A DNA stretch of 64,000 bases from Rhodococcus sp. P1Y. Its GTDB lineage: Bacteria > Actinomycetota > Actinomycetes > Mycobacteriales > Mycobacteriaceae. A program made the translations under genes and the position numbers. The stretch is taken from the NCBI RefSeq assembly GCF_003641205.1, contig NZ_CP032762.1, positions 5,104,001 through 5,168,000 on the forward strand, in the 5' to 3' direction. The notes under the pieces are model-generated. The model saw only the letters and a program-made list of their open reading frames with translations, was not told the DNA's origin and did not search any database. Within the stretch, counting starts at the first letter, position 1. Each line of letters starts with the position of its first letter. Shown here piece by piece: positions 52,701 through 61,223 of the stretch.

Positions 52701-53545
52701 GCGAGTTCGCGGCTGTCGGATTCGAATACGGCTACTCCGTGGGCAACCCGGACGCACTCGTGTTGTGGGAAGCGCAGTTCGGCGACTTCGTCAACGGCGC
52801 TCAGTCCATCATCGACGAGTTCATCAGTTCCGGTGAGGCCAAGTGGGGTCAGCTCTCCGACGTCGTTCTGCTGCTGCCGCACGGCCACGAGGGCCAGGGA
52901 CCGGACCACACGTCGGGCCGCATCGAGCGCTTCCTGACGCTGTGCGCCGAGGGCTCGATGACCGTCTCCGTTCCGTCGACGCCGGCGAACTACTTCCACC
53001 TGCTGCGTCGTCACGCACGCGATGGAATTCGTCGCCCGCTCATCGTCTTCACCCCGAAGTCGATGCTCCGCAACAAGGCCGCGGTGTCCAACATCGAGGA
53101 CTTCACCGACGGCAAGTTCCACTCGGTGTTCGACGAACCGACCTACGACACCGGCACCGGTGATCGCAGCAAGGTCAAGCGCGTCCTGATGGTGAGCGGC
53201 AAGCTCTACTACGAGCTTCTCGCCCGCAAGCAGAAGGACAACCGCGAAGACGTCGCCATCGTGCGCATCGAGCAGCTGTACCCGGTTCCGACCCGTCGGA
53301 TCACCGAGGCGATCAACAGCTACCCGAACGCCACCGAGTTCCGCTGGGTCCAGGAGGAGCCGGCAAACCAGGGTGCGTGGCCGTTCTTCGGCCTGGCATT
53401 CCCGGAGCTCATGCCCGACGTGCTGAGCAACATCAAGCGCGTGTCGCGTCGTGCGATGTCTGCACCGTCGTCGGGTTCGAGCAAGGTGCACGCTGTCGAG
53501 CAACTCGAAATCATCGACGAGGCCTTCGCGGGCGTCGGCGAGTAG
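49730..53545 (+). CDS. kgd: multifunctional 2-oxoglutarate metabolism enzyme (Kgd/SucA, E2-E1 fusion)
   Basis: The 1271-residue protein combines a short N-terminal segment ([20 protein letters not shown]), an Ala/Lys/Pro-rich linker (about residues 45-150), an E2-like acyltransferase domain ([43 protein letters not shown]) and a thiamine-diphosphate E1 domain ([34 protein letters not shown]). Such proteins act in 2-oxoglutarate decarboxylation and oxidation and in 2-hydroxy-3-oxoadipate formation. No lipoyl domain is present, as in mycobacteria, so lipoyl-E2 must be supplied by another protein. The GTG at 49730 matches the family N-terminus. GarA/OdhI-type control is likely from the family but cannot be seen here. 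Confidence 0.96.
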   Translation: MSSSSTTQFGQNQWLVDEMYQRFKDDPSSVDASWHEFLTDYDPDAPAGDETASVPNGSAPAANGKSSPKTAEPKSAAPKAAAPKAEPKTAAKAEPKTAAKPAAEAEAPKAAAEKPAPTAKPATSKAAGANPSASAAKPAAAAAAAEESSKVLRGAAAAVAKNMSASLQIPTATSVRAIPAKLMVDNRLVINNHLARTRGGKISFTHLLGYAIVQAVKAFPNMNRHFAEIDGKPNAVTPAATNLGLAIDLKGKDGSRNLVVAAIKNTQEFSFTQFYNAYEDIVRRARDGKLTGEDFQGVTLSLTNPGGIGTVHSVPRLMNGQGAIIGAGAMEYPAEFQGASDERLAELGVGKLMTLTSTYDHRIIQGAESGDFLRTIHNLLISDEFYDEIFHSLKIPYEPIRWRKDLPEGTVDKNTRVLELIAAYRNRGHLMADTDPLQFTKDKFRMHPDLDVISHDLTLWDLDREFKVGGFHGKDKMRLRDVLSVLRDSYCRHVGVEYTHILETDQVAWLQERVEATHVKPTVAQQKYILSKLNAAEAFETFLQTKYVGQKRFSLEGAESVIPMMDAVIDQSAEHSLDEVVIGMPHRGRLNVLANIVGKPYSKIFTEFEGNMNPAAAHGSGDVKYHLGAEGTYIQMFGENDIAVSLTANPSHLEAVDPVLEGLVRAKQDLLDKGAGEGGFSVLPLMLHGDAAFAGQGVVAETLNLALLRGYRTGGTVHIVVNNQVGFTTAPEHSRSSEYCTDVAKMIGAPIFHVNGDDPEACVRVAQLAVDFREKFNKDVVIDMICYRRRGHNEGDDPSMTQPAMYDVIDTKRSVRKSYTESLIGRGDISLKEAEDALRDYQGQLERVFNEVRELEKYTPEPSESVELDQQLPAKLTTAVDKSILHRIGDAFLEVPDGFNVHPRVKPVLEKRREMAYEGKVDWAFGELLALGSLVDEGRNIRFSGQDTRRGTFTQRHSVIIDRKTGAEYTPLHNIGSENPGKFMVYDSALSEFAAVGFEYGYSVGNPDALVLWEAQFGDFVNGAQSIIDEFISSGEAKWGQLSDVVLLLPHGHEGQGPDHTSGRIERFLTLCAEGSMTVSVPSTPANYFHLLRRHARDGIRRPLIVFTPKSMLRNKAAVSNIEDFTDGKFHSVFDEPTYDTGTGDRSKVKRVLMVSGKLYYELLARKQKDNREDVAIVRIEQLYPVPTRRITEAINSYPNATEFRWVQEEPANQGAWPFFGLAFPELMPDVLSNIKRVSRRAMSAPSSGSSKVHAVEQLEIIDEAFAGVGE

Positions 53546-53849
53546 ATCTAGGCAGTTTCACCCGGTTTCGGCCGGAGCGAACGGCGTATTCGGTCACCTC
53601 ACGGGTGGCTGGGTGCGCCGTTCGGCGTTTCGGGGTGTACCGGGTCGACCGAACGACTCATTCGGTCACTCAGAGTGACCGAATGTCTGTTTCGGTCACT
53701 CACAGTCTGTTTCGGTCACTTCGCACCGGGAATCGCACCCATTCCGGCAACCCCAGCCGCAACCGCACTCGTTCCAGACAACCGCTCACGTTGCAACCAG
53801 TGCGAACAACCGAAAAGGGTGCGACACAATCATCGGGTGAGCGAATGAC
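53546..53849. repeat. 304-base gene-free gap holding ATTCGGTCAC repeats
   Basis: No gene is supported here. ATTCGGTCAC or TTCGGTCAC occurs at 53588, 53660, 53691 and 53711, with inverted copy AGTGACCGAAT at 53674-53684. ATTCGGTCACT at 53660 and its inverted copy form an 11-3-11 hairpin, probably the kgd terminator. A 20-base unit GTCTGTTTCGGTCACT(C/T)(A/C)(C/G)(A/C) is tandemly doubled at 53685-53724. A further copy at 53852 lies inside the neighbouring tetR gene. Confidence 0.75.
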
Positions 53850-54665
53850 TCATTCGGTCACCCCTGAGTCCGAACCCAGCATCGCTCGGATGGTCCATTC
53901 ATACGAACAGATGGCTACTGCGGTCCATTCAAGCGCGCAGGCAGGCGGACGGCCGAGCGCGCGTGCAGGCAGACGGCCGAGCGTGCGAGCAGGCGGACGG
54001 GCACTATTCCGCCGCAGCCCTAGCCCCAGCCCTGCCCTGCCCCTGCCCCGAGGTGCGGCGATCATGTTCGGCGCAAGGGCGACGGCCGGGAGTGCGCCGA
54101 CGTTGAGCTGAATGAGCTCGTCGCGGGAGATGCTGGGGTCACGGAGCCAGGTGATGGTGGTCTCTTCGACGAAGGCGATCCATCCTCGAACGGCGAGTTC
54201 GGTGGTGGGGTTGGCTTCCACGTCGAGCTTGTAGAGGTTGACGACGGTGCGGTCGGCCATTGTGCTTCGTGTCTGTTCGAACACCTCGCGCATGTCCTGG
54301 TCGCCGGTGGCCGAGCCTCGCAACAGTGAAATGAACGTGTCGCGGTTCTCGGTGACGTAGTCGACGTAGTTCGCGATGGACTCTCTGAGGATTTCGTACG
54401 GATCGAGCGTCATGTCAGGCGCCGTGCGTTCGAGCATCGTCTTGCTCGCTTCGCGCACGATTGCGAGGTGAAAGTCCTGCTTGGACGAGAAGTAGTGGAA
54501 CAGCAAACCGCGCGACACGCCTGCCTGGTCGGCAATGTCCTCGACCGATATCTGCTCCAGAGGCCGGTCCGCCAGCATTTCCGTGCCGAGCTCGATGAGC
54601 TGCGCACGCCGCTCGTCCGGGCTCATGCGCGTTCTCTTGATTGCTGGGTTGTTCACACCGGCCAT
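53850..54665 (-). CDS. TetR-family regulator of mymA-like operon, with aberrant C-terminal tail
   Basis: The first 200 or so residues are a normal TetR protein: ELGTEMLADRPLEQISVEDIADQAGVSRGLLFHYFSSKQDFH, then an all-helical domain to LPAVALAPNMIAAPRG. The remaining roughly 70 residues are Arg/Ala/Pro-rich low complexity (for example RPPARTLGRLPARALGRPPAC) encoded by tandem 24-base units at 53941-54001. They end at a stop codon lying within the GACTCATTCGGTCAC repeat. The original stop appears to have been lost. An inverted repeat lies between this gene and the divergent monooxygenase, whose operon it probably represses. Confidence 0.82.
   Translation of the reverse strand: MAGVNNPAIKRTRMSPDERRAQLIELGTEMLADRPLEQISVEDIADQAGVSRGLLFHYFSSKQDFHLAIVREASKTMLERTAPDMTLDPYEILRESIANYVDYVTENRDTFISLLRGSATGDQDMREVFEQTRSTMADRTVVNLYKLDVEANPTTELAVRGWIAFVEETTITWLRDPSISRDELIQLNVGALPAVALAPNMIAAPRGRGRAGLGLGLRRNSARPPARTLGRLPARALGRPPACALEWTAVAICSYEWTIRAMLGSDSGVTE
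53941..54001. repeat. 24-base tandem repeat, two and a half copies
   Basis: Units at 53941-53964 and 53965-53988 share GCAGGC-R-GACGGCCGAGCG and differ at a few positions. A half unit follows at 53989-54001. A CCCTAGCCCCAGCCCTG-like run follows at once. It lies in the extended tail of the tetR gene. Confidence 0.8.
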
Positions 54666-54686
54666 GCAACCAGCTTACTGAATGTT

Positions 54687-54704
54687 AGTCAATAACTATT
54701 GACT
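54687..54704. promoter_or_regulatory. TetR operator-like palindrome
   Basis: AGTCAATA (54687-54694) and TATTGACT (54697-54704) are perfect inverted copies two bases apart, in an A/T-rich stretch between divergent tetR and the monooxygenase. A third TCAATA follows a few bases on. Confidence 0.72.
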
Positions 54705-54734
54705 CACACTCAATAAGCTCCTACGCTCACCTGC

Positions 54735-56300
54735 ATGAGTCTTTCCGTAACAGATACTTCGGAGCGCGTGACGGCGCCGCGCCAGGTCGACACAGTCATC
54801 ATCGGCAGCGGCTTCGCCGGTCTTGGGTTGGCCATCAAGCTGACCCAGAAGGGCAAGAACAACTTCCTGGTACTCGAGCGCGGCAGCGATGTCGGCGGCA
54901 CGTGGCGTGACAACACGTACCCGGGCGCAGCGTGCGACGTGCCCTCGCACCTGTACTCCTACTCGTTCGCGCTCAACCCCGACTGGACTCGGTCGTTCTC
55001 GACTCAGCCGGAGATCCAGAAGTACATCTCGTCGGTCGCCCGTAAGTACAACGTGCTCGACAAGCACGTATTCGACTCCGACGTCACCTCGGTCACCTGG
55101 GACGAGAACACCCGCCGCTGGAACATCGTCGCCAGCACCGGCGAATACACCGCGAAGGTTGTCGTGACGGCCGTCGGCGCACTGTGCGAGCCGAACCTGC
55201 CCCCGATCAAAGGCATCGAAGGCTTCGAGGGCGACGTCTTCCACTCCGCACAGTGGAACCACGACGTATCGCTCCAAGGCAAGCGCGTCGCCGTCATCGG
55301 CACCGGCGCGTCGGCGATCCAGATCGTGCCGGCAATCGCGGACAAGGTGAAGCACCTCGACGTCTACCAGCGCACCGCGCCGTGGATCCTCCCCCGCTTC
55401 GACCGTGAGTACACCGGTCTCGAAAAGTTCGCGTTCAAGCGCATTCCCGGATTCCAGCGTCTGTCCCGCACCGCCATCTACGCCGCACGCGAGACACAGG
55501 TCGTCGGCCTGGCCAAGAAGCCGGCCCTGATGCGCATCTTCGAGTTGATCGCCAAGCAGCAGATCAACAAGGGCATCACGGACAAGTCGCTGCGCAAGAA
55601 GGTCACACCGAACTTCCGCATCGGCTGCAAGCGCATGCTCATCTCCAACGCGTACTACCCAGCGCTCGACCGCGACAACGTCGATCTGGTGACCGACGGC
55701 ATCGCCGAGGTCAAGGCGAACTCGATCGTCAGCGCCGACGGCACCGAGCGCGAGATCGACGCCCTCGTCGTCGCGACCGGGTTCCACGTCACGGACTCGC
55801 CCGCCTACCAGGGCATATACGGAACTGGCGGCAAGACGCTTGCGCAGACGTTCGAGGAAGAAGGCCAGCAGGGCTACAAGGGTGCCGCGGTCGCAGGCTT
55901 CCCCAACATGTTCTTCCTCGTCGGACCCAACACCGGCCTGGGACACACCTCGATGGTGTTCATGATCGAGTCGCAGCTCAACTACGTCGTCGATGCGTTG
56001 GACACGATCGAAAAGCACGACATCGGACAGATCGAAGTCCGCAAGGACGTGCAGGACGAGTACAACGCCGACCTGCAGAACCGAATGGCGGACAGCGTCT
56101 GGATGAACGGTGGTTGCGCCAGTTGGTACTTGGACAAGCACGGGAACAACACCACCCTGTGGCCGGACTTCACGTTCCGATTCCGTGCGATCACCAGAAA
56201 CTTCGACCTCGCGGCGTACCGTAGCGTCGCGGCAGCCGATCTCCCGACACCAGCCGTCGGCGCCACCACCGACAACGACATCGAGGTAGCAGCACAGTGA
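54735..56300 (+). CDS. Baeyer-Villiger-type flavin monooxygenase (MymA-like)
   Basis: This 521-residue enzyme has the first Rossmann motif VIIGSGFAGL (GSGFAG at 24-29), the ERGSDVGGTWRDNTYPGAACDVPSHLYSYSF stretch typical of MymA/EthA-type enzymes, and the BVMO fingerprint F-E-G-D-V-F-H-S-A-Q-W at 164-174. A second nucleotide fold follows (VAVIGTGASAIQIVP). It oxidises ketones with NADPH and O2. Order and content of the next two genes match the MymA-SadH-LipR region of M. tuberculosis (Rv3083-3085), which is linked to lipid remodelling and acid tolerance. Here the divergent regulator is TetR, not AraC-type VirS, so regulation has been rewired. Confidence 0.92.
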   Translation: MSLSVTDTSERVTAPRQVDTVIIGSGFAGLGLAIKLTQKGKNNFLVLERGSDVGGTWRDNTYPGAACDVPSHLYSYSFALNPDWTRSFSTQPEIQKYISSVARKYNVLDKHVFDSDVTSVTWDENTRRWNIVASTGEYTAKVVVTAVGALCEPNLPPIKGIEGFEGDVFHSAQWNHDVSLQGKRVAVIGTGASAIQIVPAIADKVKHLDVYQRTAPWILPRFDREYTGLEKFAFKRIPGFQRLSRTAIYAARETQVVGLAKKPALMRIFELIAKQQINKGITDKSLRKKVTPNFRIGCKRMLISNAYYPALDRDNVDLVTDGIAEVKANSIVSADGTEREIDALVVATGFHVTDSPAYQGIYGTGGKTLAQTFEEEGQQGYKGAAVAGFPNMFFLVGPNTGLGHTSMVFMIESQLNYVVDALDTIEKHDIGQIEVRKDVQDEYNADLQNRMADSVWMNGGCASWYLDKHGNNTTLWPDFTFRFRAITRNFDLAAYRSVAAADLPTPAVGATTDNDIEVAAQ

Positions 56301-57130
56301 GCACAGCATTCGTAGGCAAAGTTGCCGTCGTCACCGGCGCCGGTTCGGGGATCGGCCGCGCGCTGGCCCTCAACCTCGCTCAGCGCGGCGCCAAGTTGGC
56401 GTTGTCGGATGTCGATGTGAACGGACTTGCCGAAACGGTCCGTCAGGTCGAAGCCCTCGGCGGCGAGGTGGAATCGCAGTTCCTCGACGTGACGCAGCGT
56501 GAGACCGTCCTCGATTACGCCGAGACCGTGAAAACCAGATTCGGCAAGATCAACCAGATCTACAACAACGCCGGTATCGCGTACCACGGTGATGTCGAAG
56601 AATCATCGTTCAAGGACATCGAGCGCATCGTCGACGTCGACTTCTGGGGAGTCGTCAACGGCACCAAGGCTTTCATCCCGCACCTGCAGGAGTCGGGCGA
56701 CGGCCACATCATCAACATCTCCAGCCTGTTCGGGTTGCTGGCCATGCCGTCGCAGGCCGCGTACAACGCAGCCAAGTTCGCCGTTCGCGGATTCAGCGAA
56801 GCGCTGCGCATCGAGCTGCTGATCGCCAAGGCGCCGGTAAAGATGACCGTCGTGCACCCGGGTGGAATCAAGACCGCTATCGCACGCAATGCGACAGTCG
56901 CCGAGAACTACGACCAGCAGTCGGTAGCCAAGTTCTTCGACTCGAAGCTCGCGAAAACCACTCCCGATCAAGCCGCCAAGACGATCCTCAAAGGCGTCGA
57001 AAAGGGCAAGGGACGCGTACTCATCGGTTCCGACGCCATCGCACTGGACCTGCTCCAGCGCATCACCGGCTCGAAATACCAGCGGGTCATCGCGACGATC
57101 GCTGGCCGCGCTATGCCGAAGAAGAAGTAG
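56297..57130 (+). CDS. short-chain dehydrogenase (SadH-like), mymA-type operon
   Basis: The 277-residue SDR has TGAGSGIG at 13-20, IYNNAGIAYHG, the catalytic QAAYNAAKFAVRG (Tyr-x3-Lys) and a C-terminal part with KGRVLIGSDAIALDLLQRI. It uses NAD(P) to interconvert an alcohol and a carbonyl that the monooxygenase could take or produce. The GTG start overlaps the monooxygenase stop by four bases. The final Lys-rich end (GRAMPKKK) is usual for this group. It resembles Rv3085 more than the SDR at 28677. Confidence 0.9.
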   Translation: MSTAFVGKVAVVTGAGSGIGRALALNLAQRGAKLALSDVDVNGLAETVRQVEALGGEVESQFLDVTQRETVLDYAETVKTRFGKINQIYNNAGIAYHGDVEESSFKDIERIVDVDFWGVVNGTKAFIPHLQESGDGHIINISSLFGLLAMPSQAAYNAAKFAVRGFSEALRIELLIAKAPVKMTVVHPGGIKTAIARNATVAENYDQQSVAKFFDSKLAKTTPDQAAKTILKGVEKGKGRVLIGSDAIALDLLQRITGSKYQRVIATIAGRAMPKKK

Positions 57131-57136
57131 ACAGCC

Positions 57137-58075
57137 GTGAAGTCCTTCTACCTTCCGCTTCCGCTCGTCGCAGCCGCACTGAAGCCGTTCTACCGCGTCG
57201 CGTTGTATGCGAAGTTCCCCTTCACGGTCCAACGCACGCTCTTGAACCTCGCCGCACCGATCCAGACGCTGCCGGAAGGCACTGTGGTGCAGCCACTCAT
57301 GCTCGCCGGACGGCGGGCAGAGCGCGTCACCGTCGGCGCCACCGAACGCACGACCGCGGTGCTCTACCTGCACGGCGGTGCGTACACGATCGGGTCGATG
57401 GCCACGCATCGGTCGCTCGCCGCTCACTTGGCTCGCGAATCGTCGAGCGCGGTATACGTTCTCGACTACCGGCTCGCGCCGGAGAACCCGTATCCAGCTG
57501 GCCTCAACGACGCCGTCGCGGCCTACCGTGAGCTGATCAAGTCTCACGGCTACTCCGCCGATCGCGTTGCGATCGCAGGTGATTCCGCCGGCGGCGGACT
57601 GACCGTCGCTACCGCTCGACACCTCGTCGACGACGGCGTGAGCCCTGCTGCTCTCGGTTTGATCTCACCCTGGGTCGATCCGGGCGCTCGCGACGCACAG
57701 TTCGATCGCGACATCGTGGTGAACACGGCGTGGTCCTACGCTGCGGCCGAGGCGTATCTCGGCGACGGCGATCCCCTGGATCAGGGGTTCGCTCCTCTCC
57801 AAGGCGATCTCACCGGCCTCCCTCCGATCGTGATGCATGTGGGTACGGCGGAGGTTCTGTACCCGCAGATCGTCGCGTTCCACGAGAAACTACTGCTCTC
57901 GGGCGTCGAGGTGAACTACGTCGAGTACGAAAAGTTGTGGCACGTAGCCCATTTGCAGGCGTCGATCCTCCGCGAGGCAGCGCGGGCCGTCCACCATATG
58001 GGTTCGTTCCTTGCGGCACGCCTCGACAAGTCAGAGGTTGTGCTCCCCGAGCCAACGCGCAGCGATATCGCCTGA
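57137..58075 (+). CDS. LipR-like alpha/beta hydrolase (hormone-sensitive lipase family)
   Basis: The 312-residue protein has the hormone-sensitive lipase mark HGGAY (79-83), the elbow GDSAGGG at 148-154 with Ser150, DYRLAPENPYPAGLNDAV, and WHVAHL near the C-terminus with the catalytic His. In the three-gene operon it would cleave the ester made by the monooxygenase, so the set is a ketone-to-ester-to-acid-plus-alcohol pathway. It starts with GTG 57137, six bases after the SDR stop. Its final 45 bases overlap the antisense end of the convergent osmolyte-binding protein, an unusually long overlap for this window. Confidence 0.88.
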   Translation: MKSFYLPLPLVAAALKPFYRVALYAKFPFTVQRTLLNLAAPIQTLPEGTVVQPLMLAGRRAERVTVGATERTTAVLYLHGGAYTIGSMATHRSLAAHLARESSSAVYVLDYRLAPENPYPAGLNDAVAAYRELIKSHGYSADRVAIAGDSAGGGLTVATARHLVDDGVSPAALGLISPWVDPGARDAQFDRDIVVNTAWSYAAAEAYLGDGDPLDQGFAPLQGDLTGLPPIVMHVGTAEVLYPQIVAFHEKLLLSGVEVNYVEYEKLWHVAHLQASILREAARAVHHMGSFLAARLDKSEVVLPEPTRSDIA

Positions 58076-58921
58076 GTCGCCGCCACCGCGGGCCTCGCCG
58101 ATCATGTCGGCGAGGTCCGCTGTCGTCAGTTCACCGGCGACGACGCTCAGGGTCGCGATAGCCGCGTCGTCCAGTGAGCCGGCGCGAATCAGCGGAACGA
58201 CGTTCTGCGCAGGAAACACGCTCTCGTCGTCTTCGAGTGTGGTGAGGTCGGCGGCCAACGGCCCGAAAGAGGCCGTCGTGAAGGCCAGCGCCTCGACCTC
58301 GCCCGAGTCCAGCGCGTCGACGGCGTCCTGAGCGTTTGCATAGACGGCAATGTCCTCGAACCCAGCTCCCGTTCCGGGCGGCGCCAGACGCATACCGACC
58401 TCCAACGGGTCTGGTTTCGGTGGATCGCCGACGACTCCCCACTTCGCAGTTCCACGCTTGTCCACGAAGTCCGAGATCGTCGACAGTTCGGCAAGAGGAC
58501 CCGTCGGCGACACGGCAAGGGCCGTCCGATCCTCGGCCAGGGCATAGTCGCCCACCGACAACCCCTCGGGCAACGACCTGTTCAGGTCGACGAAGACGTC
58601 CTCTGCCTCCGTTGCCCCGGATTGCGAATCGAACTGGTTCAACAACGCCCCGGTGAAGTCGGGCACCAACGTGACCTCGCCGCGGTCGAGAGCCTCCAGA
58701 TAGTCCGCTCGTCCGCCCAACCCCGACTCGACGTCCACCGTGACACCGGCGGATCGAATGGCGCCTGCGTAGATGTGCGCAAGCAACTGGCTCTCGACGC
58801 CGTTGCCAGCGCCTACGATCACCTCGGATCGGCCGGATGGCCCAGCGCTGCAGCCTGCCAGTGCCATGACGAGCACCGACGCACCAGCGAGCCACCTCAG
58901 ACGCGTCGCAAACACGCTCAC
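58031..58921 (-). CDS. glycine betaine/choline-type substrate-binding lipoprotein (second copy)
   Basis: The 296-residue precursor has a lipoprotein signal ending LVMALAGC and a QAT-family type II binding domain: VIVGAGNGVESQLLAHIYAGAIRSAGV, DYLEALDRGEVTLVPDFTGALLNQF, GDPPKPDPLEVG and TADLADMIGEARGGGDS at the end. It collects a quaternary amine at the outer membrane-cytoplasmic membrane interface. It has no transporter genes of its own and is divergent from a complete osmolyte transport operon with another binding protein. The two may share that transporter with different ligands. Its 3' end overlaps lipR by 45 bases. Confidence 0.83.
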   Translation of the reverse strand: MSVFATRLRWLAGASVLVMALAGCSAGPSGRSEVIVGAGNGVESQLLAHIYAGAIRSAGVTVDVESGLGGRADYLEALDRGEVTLVPDFTGALLNQFDSQSGATEAEDVFVDLNRSLPEGLSVGDYALAEDRTALAVSPTGPLAELSTISDFVDKRGTAKWGVVGDPPKPDPLEVGMRLAPPGTGAGFEDIAVYANAQDAVDALDSGEVEALAFTTASFGPLAADLTTLEDDESVFPAQNVVPLIRAGSLDDAAIATLSVVAGELTTADLADMIGEARGGGDSGDIAARWLGEHNL

Positions 58922-58929
58922 TCCGTTCC

Positions 58930-58984
58930 ACCTGCTCGCCGGAGCAGGTTTACCGATTCCGTTCGCCGGGAACTAGAGCGAACG
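58930..58984. promoter_or_regulatory. two hairpins/dyads between divergent osmolyte-binding genes
   Basis: ACCTGCTC (58930-58937) with GAGCAGGT (58942-58949) form an 8-4-8 hairpin just upstream of the leftward gene. CGTTCGC (58960-58966) with GCGAACG (58978-58984) form a 7-11-7 dyad. No regulator gene is adjacent. They could be operators or leader structures. Confidence 0.45.
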
Positions 58985-59094
58985 AGCCGATCTTCGTACC
59001 AACCCTATGACTATGCTTGTAACTCCTGTTCGTCCACGTCCCAGCGACCCGCCGTCAGCCGCCCGAGAAGCGCTGCCGATCGAAAGGGATCCCC

Positions 59095-60045
59095 TTGAAC
59101 GTCTCCAGAACTACGCGAGTCATCGCTGCGCTGTCCGTCTCGGCCATGGCCCTGGCCGCGTGCGGTGGAAACAGCGATCCCCTCTCCTCCGGCGGTGGTG
59201 ACGACACGAACACCGACCCGAATTCGATCGTCATCGGCTCCGCCAACTTCCCGGAGTCCGAGACCGTCGCCAACATCTACGCAGAAGCATTGCGCGCCAA
59301 CGGCTTCGAAGTGAGCACCAAGCTCAACATCGGCAGCCGCGAGGCGTACATCCCGGCAGTACGCGACGGATCGATCGACCTCATTCCCGATTACACGGGC
59401 AATCTTCTTCAGTACTTGGACGAATCCGCTACCGCGACGTCCTCCGAGGACATTCTCGCGGCACTACCCGAAGCGCTCGGCGACGATCTGACCATCACCG
59501 CCCAGGCCCCCGGTGAAGACAAAGACGCCGTCGTCGTGACACGGGCAACCGCGACGGAACGCAATCTCACGACGATCGGCGACCTCGCGCCCTTCTCCGC
59601 CGAGCTGAAGTTCGCCGGCACTCCCGAGTTCCAGGAACGTGTTGGAGGTCTGCCGGGGCTCGAGTCCAAGTACGGCCTCGCCATCGCGCCGCAGAACTAC
59701 GTCTCGATCAACGACGGCGGAGGACCTGCGACGGTGCAGGCACTGGTCAACGGCGATGTCCTGGCTGCCGATATCTTCACGACGGCGCCCTCGATCGCCC
59801 AGAACGATCTAGTGGTGCTCGAAGACCCCGAGAACAACTTCGCCGCGCAGAACGTCATCCCCGTCCTGCGTACGTCGAAGCAGTCCGACAAGCTGACCGA
59901 GGTGCTCGACGCCGTGTCGGCACAGATCACGACGGACGAGTTGATCGCACTGAACACCTCGGTATCGGGTGACGCCAAGATCGAACCGGCCGCGGCAGCC
60001 AAAGCCTGGGTCGCCGACAAGGGACTGGACCAGCCGGTCAGCTGA
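59095..60045 (+). CDS. proX: osmoprotectant substrate-binding lipoprotein (ProX/OpuC-type)
   Basis: The 316-residue precursor starts at a TTG codon preceded by AAAGGGA, and has a lipoprotein signal ending MALAACGG. The mature domain is a QAT-family binding protein: IVIGSANFPESETVANIYAEALRANGFEV, GSREAYIPAVRDGSIDLIPDYTGNLLQYL and QNVIPVLRTSK. Aromatic residues in these segments usually cage the trimethylammonium of betaine or choline. It delivers ligand to the ProVWZ transporter encoded immediately downstream (1-base overlap at 60045). It is probably induced by osmotic stress, but no sensor is visible. Confidence 0.9.
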   Translation: MNVSRTTRVIAALSVSAMALAACGGNSDPLSSGGGDDTNTDPNSIVIGSANFPESETVANIYAEALRANGFEVSTKLNIGSREAYIPAVRDGSIDLIPDYTGNLLQYLDESATATSSEDILAALPEALGDDLTITAQAPGEDKDAVVVTRATATERNLTTIGDLAPFSAELKFAGTPEFQERVGGLPGLESKYGLAIAPQNYVSINDGGGPATVQALVNGDVLAADIFTTAPSIAQNDLVVLEDPENNFAAQNVIPVLRTSKQSDKLTEVLDAVSAQITTDELIALNTSVSGDAKIEPAAAAKAWVADKGLDQPVS

Positions 60046-61223
60046 TGATCACATTCGACGGCGTCAACAAGACCTACCCGGACGTTCAGGGTCGTTCCGC
60101 AGGCTCCACTCCCGGCCACACGACCGCGGTGGAGAATCTCGATCTCGTGATCGAACCCGAGTCGTTCACCGTGTTCGTCGGACCGTCCGGGTGCGGCAAA
60201 ACAACGTCGATGCGGATGATCAACCGCATGATCACGCCCACGTCGGGAGTGATCACGGTCGACGGAAAGAACATCGCCGACACCGACGCCGTGAAGCTGC
60301 GGCGGGGCATCGGTTACGTCATTCAGAGCGCAGGCCTGCTGCCGCACCGGACGGTCGTCGACAATGTCGCGACCGTGCCGGTGCTGCGCGGCCAGACGAG
60401 ACGCGCTGCCCGCAAGGAGGCGTTGAGCGTTCTCGAACGCGTCGGCCTCGATCCCGCATTCGCATCGCGGTACCCAGCGCAACTGTCGGGCGGTCAGCAG
60501 CAGCGTGTCGGGGTTGCGCGTGCGCTCGCGGCCGATCCGCCCATTCTGCTGATGGACGAGCCGTTCAGCGCGGTGGACCCGGTGGTCCGCGAGGATCTTC
60601 AGACCGAAATGCTGCGCCTGCAGGCCGATCTGAAGAAGACGATCGTGTTCGTCACGCACGACATCGACGAGGCCGTCCGCCTGGGCGATCACATCGCAGT
60701 CTTCGGCCCGCACGGACGTCTACAGCAGTACGACCGCCCGCAGACAATCCTCGCCTCACCCGCAACACCTTTCGTCGCCGGCTTCGTCGGACGCGATCGT
60801 GGGTACCGAGGGCTGTCGTTCCGGTCGGCTCAGTCGGTCACTATGCACCCGATCGACACCGCAACCGAGGACGAGGTGAAACGTCTCCGGTTGGACCGAG
60901 GCCAGTGGGTTCTCGTGGTCAGCTCCGAGCGTCGCCCGCTCGGATGGATCGACGCCACCGGGATCGAAAAAGTGCGCGACGGCTTCTCACTCGACGAGAG
61001 CACAGCGGCGGGTGGTTCCCTGTTCCTCGAGGGAGGCGACCTGCGTCAAGCACTCGACGCCGCAATCTCTTCGCCGTCGGGAATCGGAGTCGCGGTCGAT
61101 TCGACCGGGGCGGCCGTCGGCAGCGTCGATGCCGCGGAGATCCTCGAACACCTTGCGGTACAACGCAAGTCCGAGGACGAAGAACGCAACCGTCATCACT
61201 TCGAGAAGGATGCCGACCGGTGA
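60045..61223 (+). CDS. proV: osmoprotectant ABC transporter ATP-binding protein (ProV/OpuCA-type)
   Basis: The 392-residue ATPase has Walker A GPSGCGKT (46-53), Q-loop GYVIQSAGLLPHRTVVDNV, signature LSGGQQQRVGVARAL, Walker B ILLMDEPFSAVDPVVRE and the H-loop FVTHDIDEAVRLGD. After about residue 240 it has a C-terminal domain of about 150 residues in place of clear CBS pairs, perhaps a degenerate regulatory CBS region. Start and stop overlap with neighbours (TGATG at 60045 and GTGA at 61220). It drives import with the two permeases downstream. Confidence 0.9.
   Translation: MITFDGVNKTYPDVQGRSAGSTPGHTTAVENLDLVIEPESFTVFVGPSGCGKTTSMRMINRMITPTSGVITVDGKNIADTDAVKLRRGIGYVIQSAGLLPHRTVVDNVATVPVLRGQTRRAARKEALSVLERVGLDPAFASRYPAQLSGGQQQRVGVARALAADPPILLMDEPFSAVDPVVREDLQTEMLRLQADLKKTIVFVTHDIDEAVRLGDHIAVFGPHGRLQQYDRPQTILASPATPFVAGFVGRDRGYRGLSFRSAQSVTMHPIDTATEDEVKRLRLDRGQWVLVVSSERRPLGWIDATGIEKVRDGFSLDESTAAGGSLFLEGGDLRQALDAAISSPSGIGVAVDSTGAAVGSVDAAEILEHLAVQRKSEDEERNRHHFEKDADR

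Noticed and set aside
51776..53503. Long antisense open frame (575 codons) opposite kgd
   Set aside because: The sense strand holds all Kgd motifs. The antisense product is low in recognisable structure and is a codon-bias shadow.
53941..54001. 24-base repeats considered as CRISPR
   Set aside because: Only two and a half contiguous copies with no spacers and no cas genes.
54696..56309. Antisense frame of 537 codons opposite the MymA-like monooxygenase
   Set aside because: It mirrors the sense gene and covers the operator region. No start signal or motifs.
59969..61219. Upstream extension of proW by 417 codons
   Set aside because: It is an out-of-frame reading of proV. The permease starts at GTG 61220.
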